DNA of 64,000 nucleotides, taken from assembly GCF_000717655.1 (NCBI RefSeq), contig NZ_JNZY01000017.1, positions 62,001-126,000 of the forward strand, given 5' to 3'. This stretch comes from Streptomyces katrae (GTDB lineage: Bacteria; Actinomycetota; Actinomycetes; Streptomycetales; Streptomycetaceae). Of this stretch, positions 25,942-33,496 are shown piece after piece; positions within the stretch are counted from its first letter, which is position 1, and each line of letters opens with the position of its first letter. The notes under the pieces were generated by a model that had not been told where the DNA came from, did not search any database, and was given only the letters and a program-made list of their open reading frames with translations. Both the position numbers and the translations under genes were made by a program.

Positions 25942-26961
25942 TCAGGTGGCCAGCCAGTGGCCGATCCCGGCCAGCAGCTTGTCCTGCACGTCCTCCGGCG
26001 CCGCCGAACCGCGCACCGACTGCCGGGCCAGCTCGGCGAGCTCCGCGTCCGTGAAGGCGTGGTGGCGGCGGGCGATCTCGTACTGCGCCGCCAGCCGGGA
26101 TCCGAACAGCAGAGGGTCGTCCGCGCCCAGCGCCATCGGCACCCCGGCCTCGAAGAGGGTGCGCAACGGGACGTCCTCGGGCCGCTCGTAGACCCCGAGG
26201 GCGACGTTCGACGCCGGGCAGACCTCGCAGGTGATCTGCCGGTCGGCGAGCCGCTTGAGCAGCCGGGGGTCCTCGGCGGCCCGTACGCCGTGGCCGATGC
26301 GGGAGGCGTGCAGATCGTCCAGGCAGTCCCGGACCGAGGCGGGTCCGGTGAGCTCGCCGCCGTGCGGGGCCGCGAGCAGGCCGCCCTCGCGGGCGATGGC
26401 GAAGGCCCGGTCGAAGTCGCGGGCCATGCCGCGGCGCTCGTCGTTGGAGAGCCCGAATCCGACGATGCCGCGGTCCGCGTACCGGACGGCGAGGCGGGCC
26501 AGCGTACGGGCGTCGAGGGGGTGCTTCATGCGGTTGGCGGCGATGAGGACCCGCATGCCGAGCCCGGTCTCGCGGGATGCCGTGTCGACGGCGTCCAGGA
26601 TGATCTCGACGGCCGGGATCATGCCGCCGAGCAGGGGGGCGTAGGAGGTCGGATCCACCTGGATCTCCAGCCAGCCGCTGCCGTCCCGTACGTCCTCCTC
26701 GGCGGCCTCGCGGACGAGGCGCCGGATGTCCTCGGGCTCGCGCAGGCAGGAGCGGGCGGCGTCGTAGAGGCGCTGGAAGCGGAACCAGCCGCGCTCGTCG
26801 GTGGCGCGCAGTTTGGGCGGCTCGCCGGCGGTGAGGGCCTCGGGGAGGCGGACGCCGTACTTGTCGGCGAGCTCCAGGAGGGTCGACGGGCGCATCGACC
26901 CCGTGAAGTGCAGGTGGAGGTGGGCTTTCGGCAGAAGCGTGAGATCGCGTACGTGCTCCAT
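25942..26961 (-). CDS. Adenosine deaminase-like protein (COG1816)
   Basis: The 339-residue protein has the metal ligands and catalytic groups of the adenosine deaminase fold: His16 and His18 in KAHLHLHFTGS, the His200/Glu203 pair in HGGE, His224 in RIGHGV, and Asp281-Asp282 in GADDPLLFGS. The residue after HLH is usually LD or LE (HVHLDG); here it is FT, so the substrate may differ from adenosine. Candidates include adenine, aminodeoxyfutalosine or another purine. It begins at 26961 with a leaderless or short-leader pattern that I cannot resolve. Confidence 0.85.
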   Translation of the reverse strand: MEHVRDLTLLPKAHLHLHFTGSMRPSTLLELADKYGVRLPEALTAGEPPKLRATDERGWFRFQRLYDAARSCLREPEDIRRLVREAAEEDVRDGSGWLEIQVDPTSYAPLLGGMIPAVEIILDAVDTASRETGLGMRVLIAANRMKHPLDARTLARLAVRYADRGIVGFGLSNDERRGMARDFDRAFAIAREGGLLAAPHGGELTGPASVRDCLDDLHASRIGHGVRAAEDPRLLKRLADRQITCEVCPASNVALGVYERPEDVPLRTLFEAGVPMALGADDPLLFGSRLAAQYEIARRHHAFTDAELAELARQSVRGSAAPEDVQDKLLAGIGHWLAT

Positions 26962-27139
26962 CTGGTGATCCTGCCGTACCGATGCGCTCGGCGGGAGGGG
27001 GTTTTACCGATCGGGGGCTTGCGCGAACGTCTGCGCGAGGCGGGAGGCGGTGGCGGGGCCGATGCGCGGGGCCTGCCCGGGCGCCGCCCCGGACCCGCGC
27101 CGCAAACGCCGGCGGGGCCGAAAACAGGCGGAAATGCCG

Positions 27140-27172
27140 GAGCGGCGGCTCCCCGTGGGGGAACCGCCGCTC
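27140..27172 (-). terminator. Terminator after aspC
   Basis: GAGCGGCGGCTCCCC (27140-27154) pairs with GGGGAACCGCCGCTC (27158-27172) around GTG, with one mismatch. On the minus strand it lies 38 bases beyond the aspC stop and is followed by CATTTCC. Confidence 0.7.
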
Positions 27173-27195
27173 GGACCGGGCTGCGTACCGCCGGA

Positions 27196-27217
27196 GGCCT
27201 AGGCCTAGGCCTAGGCC
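27196..27217. repeat. Tandem GGCCTA repeat over the aspC stop codon
   Basis: Three full copies and part of a fourth of GGCCTA (27196-27217), giving repeated CCTAGG (AvrII) sites. The aspC TAG stop, 27211-27213 on the minus strand, lies inside it. Confidence 0.9.
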
Positions 27218-28437
27218 TTTGCCTCGGAGAGGAGCTTCTGGACGCGGGAGATGCCCTCCACCAGGTCCTCGTCGCCCAGGGCGTACGACAGGCGCAGGTA
27301 GCCCGGGGTGCCGAAGGCCTCGCCCGGGACGACCGCGACCTCGACCTCGTCCAGGATCAGGGCCGCCAGCTCGACGGAGGTCTGCGGGCGCTTGCCGCGG
27401 ATCTCCTTGCCGAGGAGGTCCTTGACCGAGGGGTACACGTAGAACGCGCCCTCGGGTGTCGGGCAGACGACACCGTCGATCTCGTTCAGCATCCGCACGA
27501 TCGTCTGGCGGCGGCGGTCGAAGGCGGTGCGCATCTCGTGGACCGCGTCCAGGTTGCCGGAGACGGCGGCCAGCGCCGCGACCTGGGCCACGTTGGAGAC
27601 GTTGGAGGTGGCGTGGGACTGCAGGTTGGTCGCGGCCTTGACCACGTCCTTCGGGCCGATGATCCAGCCCACGCGCCAGCCGGTCATCGCGTACGTCTTC
27701 GCGACGCCGTTGACGACGATGCACTTGTCGGCCAGCTCGGGCACGATCGCCGGGAGCGAGACGAACTTCGCGTCGCCGTAGACCAGGTGCTCGTAGATCT
27801 CGTCGGTCAGGACCCACAGGCCCTTCTCCGCGGCCCAGCGGCCGATGGCCTCCGCGTCGGCCTCGGAGTACACGGCGCCGGTCGGGTTCGACGGGGAGAC
27901 GAACAGGACGACCTTGGTGCGCGCGGTGCGGGCGGCCTCGAGCTGCTCGACGGAGACGCGGTAGCCCGTGGTCTCGTCGGCGACGACCTCGACCGGGACA
28001 CCGCCGGCGAGGCGGATCGACTCGGGGTAGGTGGTCCAGTACGGAGCAGGGACGATGACCTCGTCGCCCGGGTCCAGGATGGCGGCGAACGCCTCGTAGA
28101 TCGCCTGCTTGCCGCCGTTGGTCACCAGGACCTGCGACGCGTCGACCTCGTAGCCGGAGTCGCGCAGCGTCTTCGCGGCGATCGCGGCCTTCAGCTCGGG
28201 CAGGCCCCCGGCCGGCGTGTAGCGGTGGTACTTCGGGTTGCGGCAGGCCTCGACCGCCGCCTCGACGATGTAGTCCGGGGTCGGGAAGTCGGGCTCGCCC
28301 GCACCGAAGCCGATGACCGGGCGCCCGGCGGCCTTGAGGGCCTTGGCCTTGGCGTCCACGGCGAGGGTGGCGGACTCGGAAATGGCGCCGATACGGGCGG
28401 ACACCCGGCGCTCGGAGGAAGGCGTTGCAGAGGTCAT
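27211..28437 (-). CDS. aspC: Pyridoxal phosphate-dependent aspartate aminotransferase (AspC-type)
   Basis: A 408-residue class I aminotransferase that likely moves the amino group between aspartate and 2-oxoglutarate. It has the cofactor-binding N184 in SNPTG, Asp212 in TDEIYEH, the Schiff-base Lys247 in [16 protein letters not shown], and the substrate Arg of the family in YLRLSYAL. The start at 28437 removes 36 unrelated residues from a longer reading and gives [19 protein letters not shown], the usual actinobacterial N-terminus. It is divergent from tRNA-Trp and secE. Confidence 0.93.
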   Translation of the reverse strand: MTSATPSSERRVSARIGAISESATLAVDAKAKALKAAGRPVIGFGAGEPDFPTPDYIVEAAVEACRNPKYHRYTPAGGLPELKAAIAAKTLRDSGYEVDASQVLVTNGGKQAIYEAFAAILDPGDEVIVPAPYWTTYPESIRLAGGVPVEVVADETTGYRVSVEQLEAARTARTKVVLFVSPSNPTGAVYSEADAEAIGRWAAEKGLWVLTDEIYEHLVYGDAKFVSLPAIVPELADKCIVVNGVAKTYAMTGWRVGWIIGPKDVVKAATNLQSHATSNVSNVAQVAALAAVSGNLDAVHEMRTAFDRRRQTIVRMLNEIDGVVCPTPEGAFYVYPSVKDLLGKEIRGKRPQTSVELAALILDEVEVAVVPGEAFGTPGYLRLSYALGDEDLVEGISRVQKLLSEAKA

Positions 28438-28629
28438 GCGGCCAATCGTCCCAGACGCCCCAGAGGCGCCGCACACCGTTCCGGTCATCGGACGGAGCAG
28501 CCGGAAATGTGCTCTGTTCGACGTCAGGGCCCGGACCACGTACACTCACCTGTCGTTGGACCCCGCCGGTCACTCCAGAACGCGAGCACTCCGTGCACCC
28601 GTCTGGATGCGGTAGGTTGGGGGACGCAA

Positions 28630-28702
28630 AGGGTCGTAGCTCAATTGGTAGAGCACTGGTCTCCAAAACCAGCGGTTGGGGGTTCGAGTCCCTCCGGCCC
28701 TG
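28630..28702 (+). tRNA. tRNA-Trp (anticodon CCA)
   Basis: A 73-nt tRNA. The acceptor AGGGTCG (28630-28636) pairs with CGGCCCT (28695-28701), one G-U pair; the discriminator is G28702. The anticodon stem CTGGT/ACCAG encloses CTCCAAA, so the anticodon CCA is at 28663-28665. The -10-like TAGGTT at 28613-28618 precedes it. It sits directly before secE, as in Mycobacterium. Confidence 0.97.
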
Positions 28703-28807
28703 CTCCACACTCCTTCTCGGACGTGTGCGCAGGTACGTACTTCGATGCAACGCCGTGCGGCGCAACCGGGCGCGGCTACGGCCACGACCCGGATTCAGGT
28801 GAGAGAC

Positions 28808-29089
28808 GTGACGGACGCCCTGGGCTCCATCGACATGCCTGACGCCGAGGACGACACCCGCGAGAAGAAGGCCCGGAAGGGCGGCAAGCGCGGGAAGAAG
28901 GGTCCTCTGGGCCGGCTTGCACTGTTCTACCGCCAGATCGTCGCGGAGCTCCGCAAGGTCGTCTGGCCGACGCGCAATCAGCTCACGACGTACACCACCG
29001 TGGTGATTGTCTTCGTCGTCATCATGATCGGTCTGGTGACCGTGATTGACTATGGGTTCCAGGAAGCCATCAAGTTCGTCTTCGGCTGA
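28808..29089 (+). CDS. secE: Preprotein translocase subunit SecE
   Basis: SecE is the small membrane subunit of the SecYEG channel. The 93-residue product has a charged N-terminal domain rich in Lys and Asp/Glu, the conserved amphipathic YRQIVAELRKVVWPTRNQLTTYT hinge region, and one C-terminal membrane helix (VVIVFVVIMIGLVTVIDYGF). GTG 28808 follows GGTGAGAG; GTG 28799 is an in-frame alternative that adds three residues. A terminator-like hairpin separates it from nusG. Confidence 0.94.
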   Translation: MTDALGSIDMPDAEDDTREKKARKGGKRGKKGPLGRLALFYRQIVAELRKVVWPTRNQLTTYTTVVIVFVVIMIGLVTVIDYGFQEAIKFVFG

Positions 29090-29099
29090 TCCCCGCGGA

Positions 29100-29130
29100 G
29101 GGCGGCGCCTTGATGGGTGCCGCCCGTTTT
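29100..29130 (+). terminator. Attenuator or terminator between secE and nusG
   Basis: GGGCGGCGCC (29100-29109) pairs with GGTGCCGCCC (29116-29125), one G-U pair, with a loop of six bases, then GTTTTC. It is a near-ideal intrinsic terminator 44 bases before the nusG start. Confidence 0.8.
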
Positions 29131-29173
29131 CGCATGTTCGACCACCTTTTGTATCCAGGAAGAAGCAGCCACC

Positions 29174-30070
29174 GTGTCTGACCCGAACCTGAACGCGAGC
29201 CACGACTCCGTCGAGTCCGTCGAGGACGCGCTCGACATCGTCGAGGCGGCAGACGCTGTGGACCCGGACGAGGTCGAGCTCGCCGACGCCGAGGCCGGTG
29301 TCGCCGCCGAAGAGGCCGCGCTGCACATCGAGGACGAGGTCGACGCCGAGTCCGAGGACGACGCCGAGGTCGAAGAAGCTGCCGACGAGGTCGAAGAGGC
29401 CGCCGAGGCGACCGAGGCCGCGGACGAGGCCGAGGCCGAGCCCGCCGAGCCCGTCGATCCCATCCAGGCCCTGCGCGAGGAACTGCGCCTCCTGCCCGGC
29501 GAGTGGTACGTGATCCACACCTACGCGGGCTACGAGAAGCGCGTGAAGGCCAACCTGGAGCAGCGCGCCGTCTCGCTGAACGTCGAGGAGTTCATCTACC
29601 AGGCCGAGGTGCCCGAGGAAGAGATCGTCCAGATCAAGAACGGCGAGCGCAAGAACGTCCGGCAGAACAAGCTGCCCGGCTACGTTCTCGTCCGCATGGA
29701 TCTGACGAACGAGTCCTGGGGCGTCGTCCGCAACACGCCCGGTGTCACCGGCTTCGTCGGCAACGCGTACGACCCGTACCCGCTGACCCTGGACGAGATC
29801 GTCAAGATGCTCGCCCCGGAGGCGCAGGAGAAGGCCGCCAAGGCCGCCGCGGAAGAGGCCGGCCTGCCCGCGCCCGCCGTCAAGCGCACCATCGAGGTCC
29901 TGGACTTCGAGGTCGGCGACTCGGTCACCGTCACCGACGGCCCGTTCGCGACGCTGCAGGCGACCATCAACGAGATCAACCCCGACTCGAAGAAGGTCAA
30001 GGGCCTCGTCGAGATCTTCGGCCGCGAGACTCCGGTCGAGCTCAGCTTCGACCAGATCCAGAAGAACTAG
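29174..30070 (+). CDS. nusG: Transcription termination/antitermination protein NusG with an acidic N-terminal extension
   Basis: NusG binds RNA polymerase and either Rho or ribosomal partners. The 298-residue product has the NGN domain from ~110 ([23 protein letters not shown], and [13 protein letters not shown]) and a C-terminal KOW domain ([22 protein letters not shown], residues ~240-298). The first ~100 residues are a highly acidic Glu/Ala/Asp-rich extension, which is typical of actinobacterial NusG and absent in E. coli (181 residues). GTG 29174 is the best start, 3 bases after GCAGCC. Confidence 0.95.
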   Translation: MSDPNLNASHDSVESVEDALDIVEAADAVDPDEVELADAEAGVAAEEAALHIEDEVDAESEDDAEVEEAADEVEEAAEATEAADEAEAEPAEPVDPIQALREELRLLPGEWYVIHTYAGYEKRVKANLEQRAVSLNVEEFIYQAEVPEEEIVQIKNGERKNVRQNKLPGYVLVRMDLTNESWGVVRNTPGVTGFVGNAYDPYPLTLDEIVKMLAPEAQEKAAKAAAEEAGLPAPAVKRTIEVLDFEVGDSVTVTDGPFATLQATINEINPDSKKVKGLVEIFGRETPVELSFDQIQKN

Positions 30071-30096
30071 CTGATCTTCTGAAGCAAGCTTCCGGA

Positions 30097-30142
30097 CAGG
30101 TCAGATCGCCCCGCAAAGGGCGGTCTGACCTGCTCGGTTTTT
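30097..30142 (+). terminator. Terminator between nusG and rplK
   Basis: CAGGTCAGATCGCCC pairs with GGGCGGTCTGACCTG (30097-30111 and 30118-30132, one A-C or G-U type mismatch), followed by CTCGGTTTTTA. It is the most classic intrinsic terminator in the window and would separate secE-nusG from rplK. Confidence 0.9.
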
Positions 30143-30238
30143 AGCCCCGCTCCGATACCCGTTATCGTGGTGCGGTATGCCTCCATCCGGATGACCGGAT
30201 CGGCGGCGAAAAACTCTCACTAGGACCCGGAGAGAGCA

Positions 30239-30673
30239 ATGCCTCCCAAGAAGAAGAAGGTCACGGGGCTTATCAAGCTCCAGATCAAGGCCGGTGCGGC
30301 CAACCCGGCTCCGCCGGTCGGCCCCGCGCTCGGTCAGCACGGCGTCAACATCATGGAGTTCTGCAAGGCCTACAACGCCGCGACCGAGTCGCAGCGTGGC
30401 ATGGTCGTGCCGGTGGAGATCACGGTCTACGAGGACCGCACCTTCACCTTCATCACCAAGACTCCGCCGGCCGCGCGCCTGATCCTCAAGGCCGCGGGCA
30501 TCGAGAAGGGCTCCGGCGAGCCCCACAAGACCAAGGTCGCCAAGCTCACCGGCGCCCAGGTCCGCGAGATCGCCGAGCTGAAGATGCCCGACCTCAACGC
30601 CAACGACGTCGACGCCGCGATGAAGATCATCGCCGGCACCGCGCGTTCGATGGGCGTCACGGTCGAAGGCTGA
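30239..30673 (+). CDS. rplK: 50S ribosomal protein L11 (RplK)
   Basis: L11 binds 23S rRNA at the GTPase-associated centre and is needed for RelA-dependent stringent response in Streptomyces (relC locus). The 144-residue product has the Pro-rich N-terminal loop [22 protein letters not shown], target of thiopeptides, and TKTPPAA and [20 protein letters not shown] in the RNA-binding C-terminal domain. It has a GGAGAGAG ribosome site. Its sequence is typical throughout. Confidence 0.98.
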
Positions 30674-30695
30674 TCCAGCCACCCCAGCACCACCA

Positions 30696-30725
30696 GTGGT
30701 AGGACCAAGCGCTGGTCCGCACCAC
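30696..30725 (+). promoter_or_regulatory. Hairpin in the rplK-rplA spacer
   Basis: GTGGT A GGACC AAGCGCT GGTCC GC ACCAC, an imperfect 10-bp hairpin (30696-30725). It could be an RNA target for L1 autoregulation, by analogy with E. coli, but this is a guess from position. Confidence 0.35.
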
Positions 30726-30760
30726 GACTCCATGCCTGAAGCCGAAATACAGGAGCAGAA

Positions 30761-31489
30761 GTGAAGCGCAGCAAGACTCTCCGCGCTGCGGACGCCAAGG
30801 TCGACCGGGAGAAGCTGTACGCCCCGCTCGAGGCCGTCCGTCTCGCCAAGGAGACCTCCACGACCAAGTTCGACGCCACCGTCGAGGTCGCCTTCCGCCT
30901 GGGTGTCGACCCGCGCAAGGCCGACCAGATGGTCCGTGGCACCGTGAACCTCCCGCACGGCACCGGTAAGACCGCCCGGGTCCTGGTCTTCGCGACCGGT
31001 GACCGTGCTGCGGCCGCGGAAGCCGCCGGCGCCGACATCGTCGGCGACGACGAGCTGATCAACGAGATCGCCAAGGGCAACCGCCTGAACGAGTTCGACG
31101 CGGTTGTCGCCACCCCGGACCTCATGGGCAAGGTCGGCCGCCTCGGCCGCGTGCTCGGTCCGCGTGGCCTGATGCCGAACCCGAAGACCGGCACCGTCAC
31201 CATGGACGTCGCCAAGGCTGTCACCGAGATCAAGGGTGGCAAGATCGAGTTCCGTGTCGACAAGCACTCGAACCTGCACTTCATCATCGGCAAGGTCTCC
31301 TTCACCGATGAGCAGCTGGTCGAGAACTACGGCGCGGCCCTGGACGAGATCCTTCGTCTGAAGCCGTCCGCCGCCAAGGGCCGCTACGTCAAGAAGGCCG
31401 CCCTGAGCACCACGATGGGCCCCGGCATCCAGCTGGACTCGAACCGCACCCGGAACCTCCTCGTCGAGGAAGACCCGGCCGCTGTCTGA
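30761..31489 (+). CDS. rplA: 50S ribosomal protein L1 (RplA)
   Basis: L1 binds 23S rRNA in the mobile L1 stalk that releases tRNA. The 242-residue product has the family signature [25 protein letters not shown] and the N-terminal [37 protein letters not shown]. The GTG start at 30761 follows an AGGAGCAGAA ribosome site. A strong terminator follows, so L11-L1 may form a separate unit from L10-L7/L12. Confidence 0.98.
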   Translation: MKRSKTLRAADAKVDREKLYAPLEAVRLAKETSTTKFDATVEVAFRLGVDPRKADQMVRGTVNLPHGTGKTARVLVFATGDRAAAAEAAGADIVGDDELINEIAKGNRLNEFDAVVATPDLMGKVGRLGRVLGPRGLMPNPKTGTVTMDVAKAVTEIKGGKIEFRVDKHSNLHFIIGKVSFTDEQLVENYGAALDEILRLKPSAAKGRYVKKAALSTTMGPGIQLDSNRTRNLLVEEDPAAV

Positions 31490-31526
31490 GCCCCACGCTG
31501 AGCCTCCGGCTCACCTGAGTGGCTGA

Positions 31527-31573
31527 AACGGGCCCCTCGCCCCCTCACAGGGCGGCGAGGGGCCCGTTTTCTT
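31527..31573 (+). terminator. Terminator after rplA
   Basis: AACGGGCCCCTCGCC (31527-31541) pairs with GGCGAGGGGCCCGTT (31554-31568), then TTCTTG. Fifteen base pairs with a following T-run ends the rplK-rplA unit. Confidence 0.92.
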
Positions 31574-31624
31574 GCTTGCCGGGGGCCTCGGGGCGGCCTC
31601 GGGAGGCCCCGGTCGCTGACCGAT

Positions 31625-31654
31625 TTGCCTGACCGGTGCCGGGTCACGTAGTCT
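31625..31654 (+). promoter_or_regulatory. Candidate sigma-HrdB promoter for rplJ-rplL
   Basis: TTGCCT (31625-31630), an 18-base spacer and TAGTCT (31649-31654). The predicted start near 31661 leaves a ~205-base leader before rplJ. Confidence 0.6.
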
Positions 31655-31660
31655 TCACCA

Positions 31661-31865
31661 GAAGCCAAAGACCGCTGGTCGTTGCCGTGCCCGCAAGGGT
31701 TCGGTGGCCGAAGGATCCGCTGACTGCGGACGACCCGCGTAGGTGACTGTGGAAGGTTCCCGGGATTCATTCCGGTTGAGCCACGCCCTGGCGCCTGCGC
31801 CGGGGCGTTTCTTATTTCAGCCCCTTCTGAGCGGTCCTCATCACCCGGAAGGAGGCGAACGCACC
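31661..31865 (+). promoter_or_regulatory. rplJ leader, probable ribosomal L10 autoregulatory RNA
   Basis: About 205 non-coding bases before rplJ. A GCTGGTCGTTGCC...GGTTCGGTGGCC region at 31672-31711 is of the kind bound by the L10(L12)4 complex, and a terminator-like hairpin ACGCCC...GGGCGT with TTTCTT follows at 31783-31813. This placement and size match known L10 leaders. The exact fold is not verified. Confidence 0.55.
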
Positions 31866-32396
31866 ATGCCGACGCCCAACAAGGCTGCATCGGTAGCCGA
31901 GCTCAAGGACGCGTTCCAGAGCTCGAACGCCGCCGTGCTGACCGAGTACCGGGGTCTCACCGTCGCGCAGCTCAAGACGCTGCGTCGCTCCCTCGGTGAG
32001 AACGCCCAGTACGCCGTGGTGAAGAACACGCTGACCAAGATTGCGGCCAACCAGGCCGGGATCACCGCGCTGGACGAGCACTTCGCTGGTCCGACCGCGG
32101 TCGCCTTCATCACCGGTGACCCGGTGGAGTCGGCGAAGAGCCTGCGTGACTTCGCCAAGGACAACCCGAACCTCATCATCAAGGCGGGTGTCCTTGATGG
32201 TAAGGCGCTCACCGCCGATGAGATCAAGAAGCTTGCGGACCTCGAGTCCCGCGAGGTTCTGCTCAGCAAGCTGGCCGGCGCGTTCAAGGGCAAGCAGTCT
32301 CAGGCTGCCTCGCTCTTCCAGGCGCTGCCGTCGAAGTTCGTCCGCACCGCGGAAGCGCTTCGCGTCAAGCTCGCCGAGCAGGGCGGTGCCGAGTAA
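31866..32396 (+). CDS. rplJ: 50S ribosomal protein L10 (RplJ)
   Basis: L10 anchors the L7/L12 stalk to 23S rRNA. The 176-residue product has the N-terminal rRNA-binding domain [55 protein letters not shown], and the C-terminal L12-binding helix with [22 protein letters not shown] 31866 follows a GGAAGGAGG ribosome site. The previous leader may bind the L10-L12 complex. Confidence 0.97.
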   Translation: MPTPNKAASVAELKDAFQSSNAAVLTEYRGLTVAQLKTLRRSLGENAQYAVVKNTLTKIAANQAGITALDEHFAGPTAVAFITGDPVESAKSLRDFAKDNPNLIIKAGVLDGKALTADEIKKLADLESREVLLSKLAGAFKGKQSQAASLFQALPSKFVRTAEALRVKLAEQGGAE

Positions 32397-32506
32397 TTCG
32401 GCTCGCGCACTGATCCACGCCGCCTAGTGCGTGGGTCGTAGCGGGCCGTTACGCCCGCCTCTATATACATCCGGCACCTGCCGAATTAGTGGAAGGATCG
32501 CCCATC

Positions 32507-32890
32507 ATGGCGAAGCTCTCTCAGGACGACCTCCTCGCCCAGTTCGAGGAGATGACCCTCATCGAGCTCTCCGAGTTCGTGAAGGCCTTCGAGGAGAAGT
32601 TCGACGTCACCGCCGCCGCGGCCGTCGCCGTTGCCGGTCCGGCCGGCCCGGGTGCCGCTGCCGAGCCCGAGGAGGAGAAGGACGAGTTCGACGTCATCCT
32701 CACCGGTGCGGGCGACAAGAAGATCCAGGTCATCAAGGTCGTGCGTGAGCTGACCTCCCTGGGTCTGAAGGAGGCCAAGGACCTCGTCGACGGCACCCCG
32801 AAGCCGGTTCTCGAGAAGGTCAACAAGGAGGCCGCCGAGAAGGCTGCCGAGTCCCTCAAGGCTGCCGGTGCGGCTGTCGAGGTCAAGTAA
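32507..32890 (+). CDS. rplL: 50S ribosomal protein L7/L12 (RplL)
   Basis: L7/L12 forms the flexible stalk that recruits translational GTPases. The 127-residue product has an N-terminal dimerisation domain ([32 protein letters not shown]), an Ala/Gly/Pro-rich hinge ([23 protein letters not shown]), and the C-terminal globular domain with [34 protein letters not shown] 32507 is preferred to 32489 because it gives the standard N-terminus. Two hairpins follow. Confidence 0.98.
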   Translation: MAKLSQDDLLAQFEEMTLIELSEFVKAFEEKFDVTAAAAVAVAGPAGPGAAAEPEEEKDEFDVILTGAGDKKIQVIKVVRELTSLGLKEAKDLVDGTPKPVLEKVNKEAAEKAAESLKAAGAAVEVK

Positions 32891-32896
32891 CACCTC

Positions 32897-32953
32897 TGGG
32901 GCCTCCTGAGGCCCCAACCAAGGGCGATCACCCGTAAGGGTGGTCGCCCTTTG
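32897..32953 (+). terminator. Double hairpin terminator after rplL
   Basis: TGGGGCCTC CT GAGGCCCCA (32897-32916) and then AAGGGCGATCACCC GTAA GGGTGGTCGCCCTT (32920-32951). The second ends TTGG, with a short T-run, and is an intrinsic terminator. Confidence 0.8.
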
Positions 32954-32973
32954 GCGTATCCGCAGTGCCTGAC

Positions 32974-33001
32974 TTGCCCTGGTCTCGTTGGGGAGTAGGG
33001 T
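32974..33001 (+). promoter_or_regulatory. Candidate rpoB promoter P1
   Basis: TTGCCC (32974-32979), 16-base spacer, TAGGGT (32996-33001). It lies ~500 bases upstream of rpoB. Confidence 0.45.
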
Positions 33002-33112
33002 GATCATCGTTGCCCCGCGGCCGGGTCCGGAGATGATCCGCACGGAGCAGGGGGCCTTGACGAACGGCACGCGGCGCGCAATTCTCAGACCCGTTGCGGG
33101 ATCGGTCCGCCC

Positions 33113-33146
33113 GATCCGGGATCCGGGACACGGATCCGGGATCCGA
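33113..33146 (+). repeat. Direct repeats of GATCCGGGATCCG upstream of rpoB
   Basis: A 13-base unit at 33113-33125 recurs at 33133-33145, 20 bases apart. It lies within the rpoB upstream region (32954-33496), which is otherwise non-coding. Confidence 0.85.
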
Positions 33147-33214
33147 GGCATGGATCGGCTACGAAGAGGGCAGTACTGATACGCGCTCTGTAGGTACGAG
33201 CCGCAATGTTGGAC

Positions 33215-33238
33215 GCAGGGTTGCAGGGTTGCAGGGTT
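33215..33238 (+). repeat. Three tandem copies of GCAGGGTT upstream of rpoB
   Basis: Exact 8-base tandem repeats at 33215-33222, 33223-33230 and 33231-33238, between the two candidate rpoB promoters. Confidence 0.9.
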
Positions 33239-33288
33239 GGTTTAAACGACATGGGGAAGGCCTGTTGCCGGTTTCCGGAAACCTGGTC

Positions 33289-33317
33289 TGGACATCAGTG
33301 AGCCAAGTGGCTACACT
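33289..33317 (+). promoter_or_regulatory. Candidate rpoB promoter P2
   Basis: TGGACA (33289-33294), exactly 17 bases, and TACACT (33312-33317). The predicted start, near 33324, would give a leader of about 170 bases before the rpoB TTG at 33497. This is the better of the two candidate promoters. Confidence 0.6.
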
Positions 33318-33496
33318 GACCCTTTGCGCTGCCTGTTAGCTGCCCCCTGCCCGTCGCCAGGGGCATGCCCACGCTCGAGCACACTTGATTGATACGCCCT
33401 GACCAGGCCTTACCGGCCGGATCAGGCGGGCCGTCTTCTGTGTCAGCTGGGACCGGTACGCGCGTAGTGAGTCCGAGCCCTCGGAAGGACCCCCTC

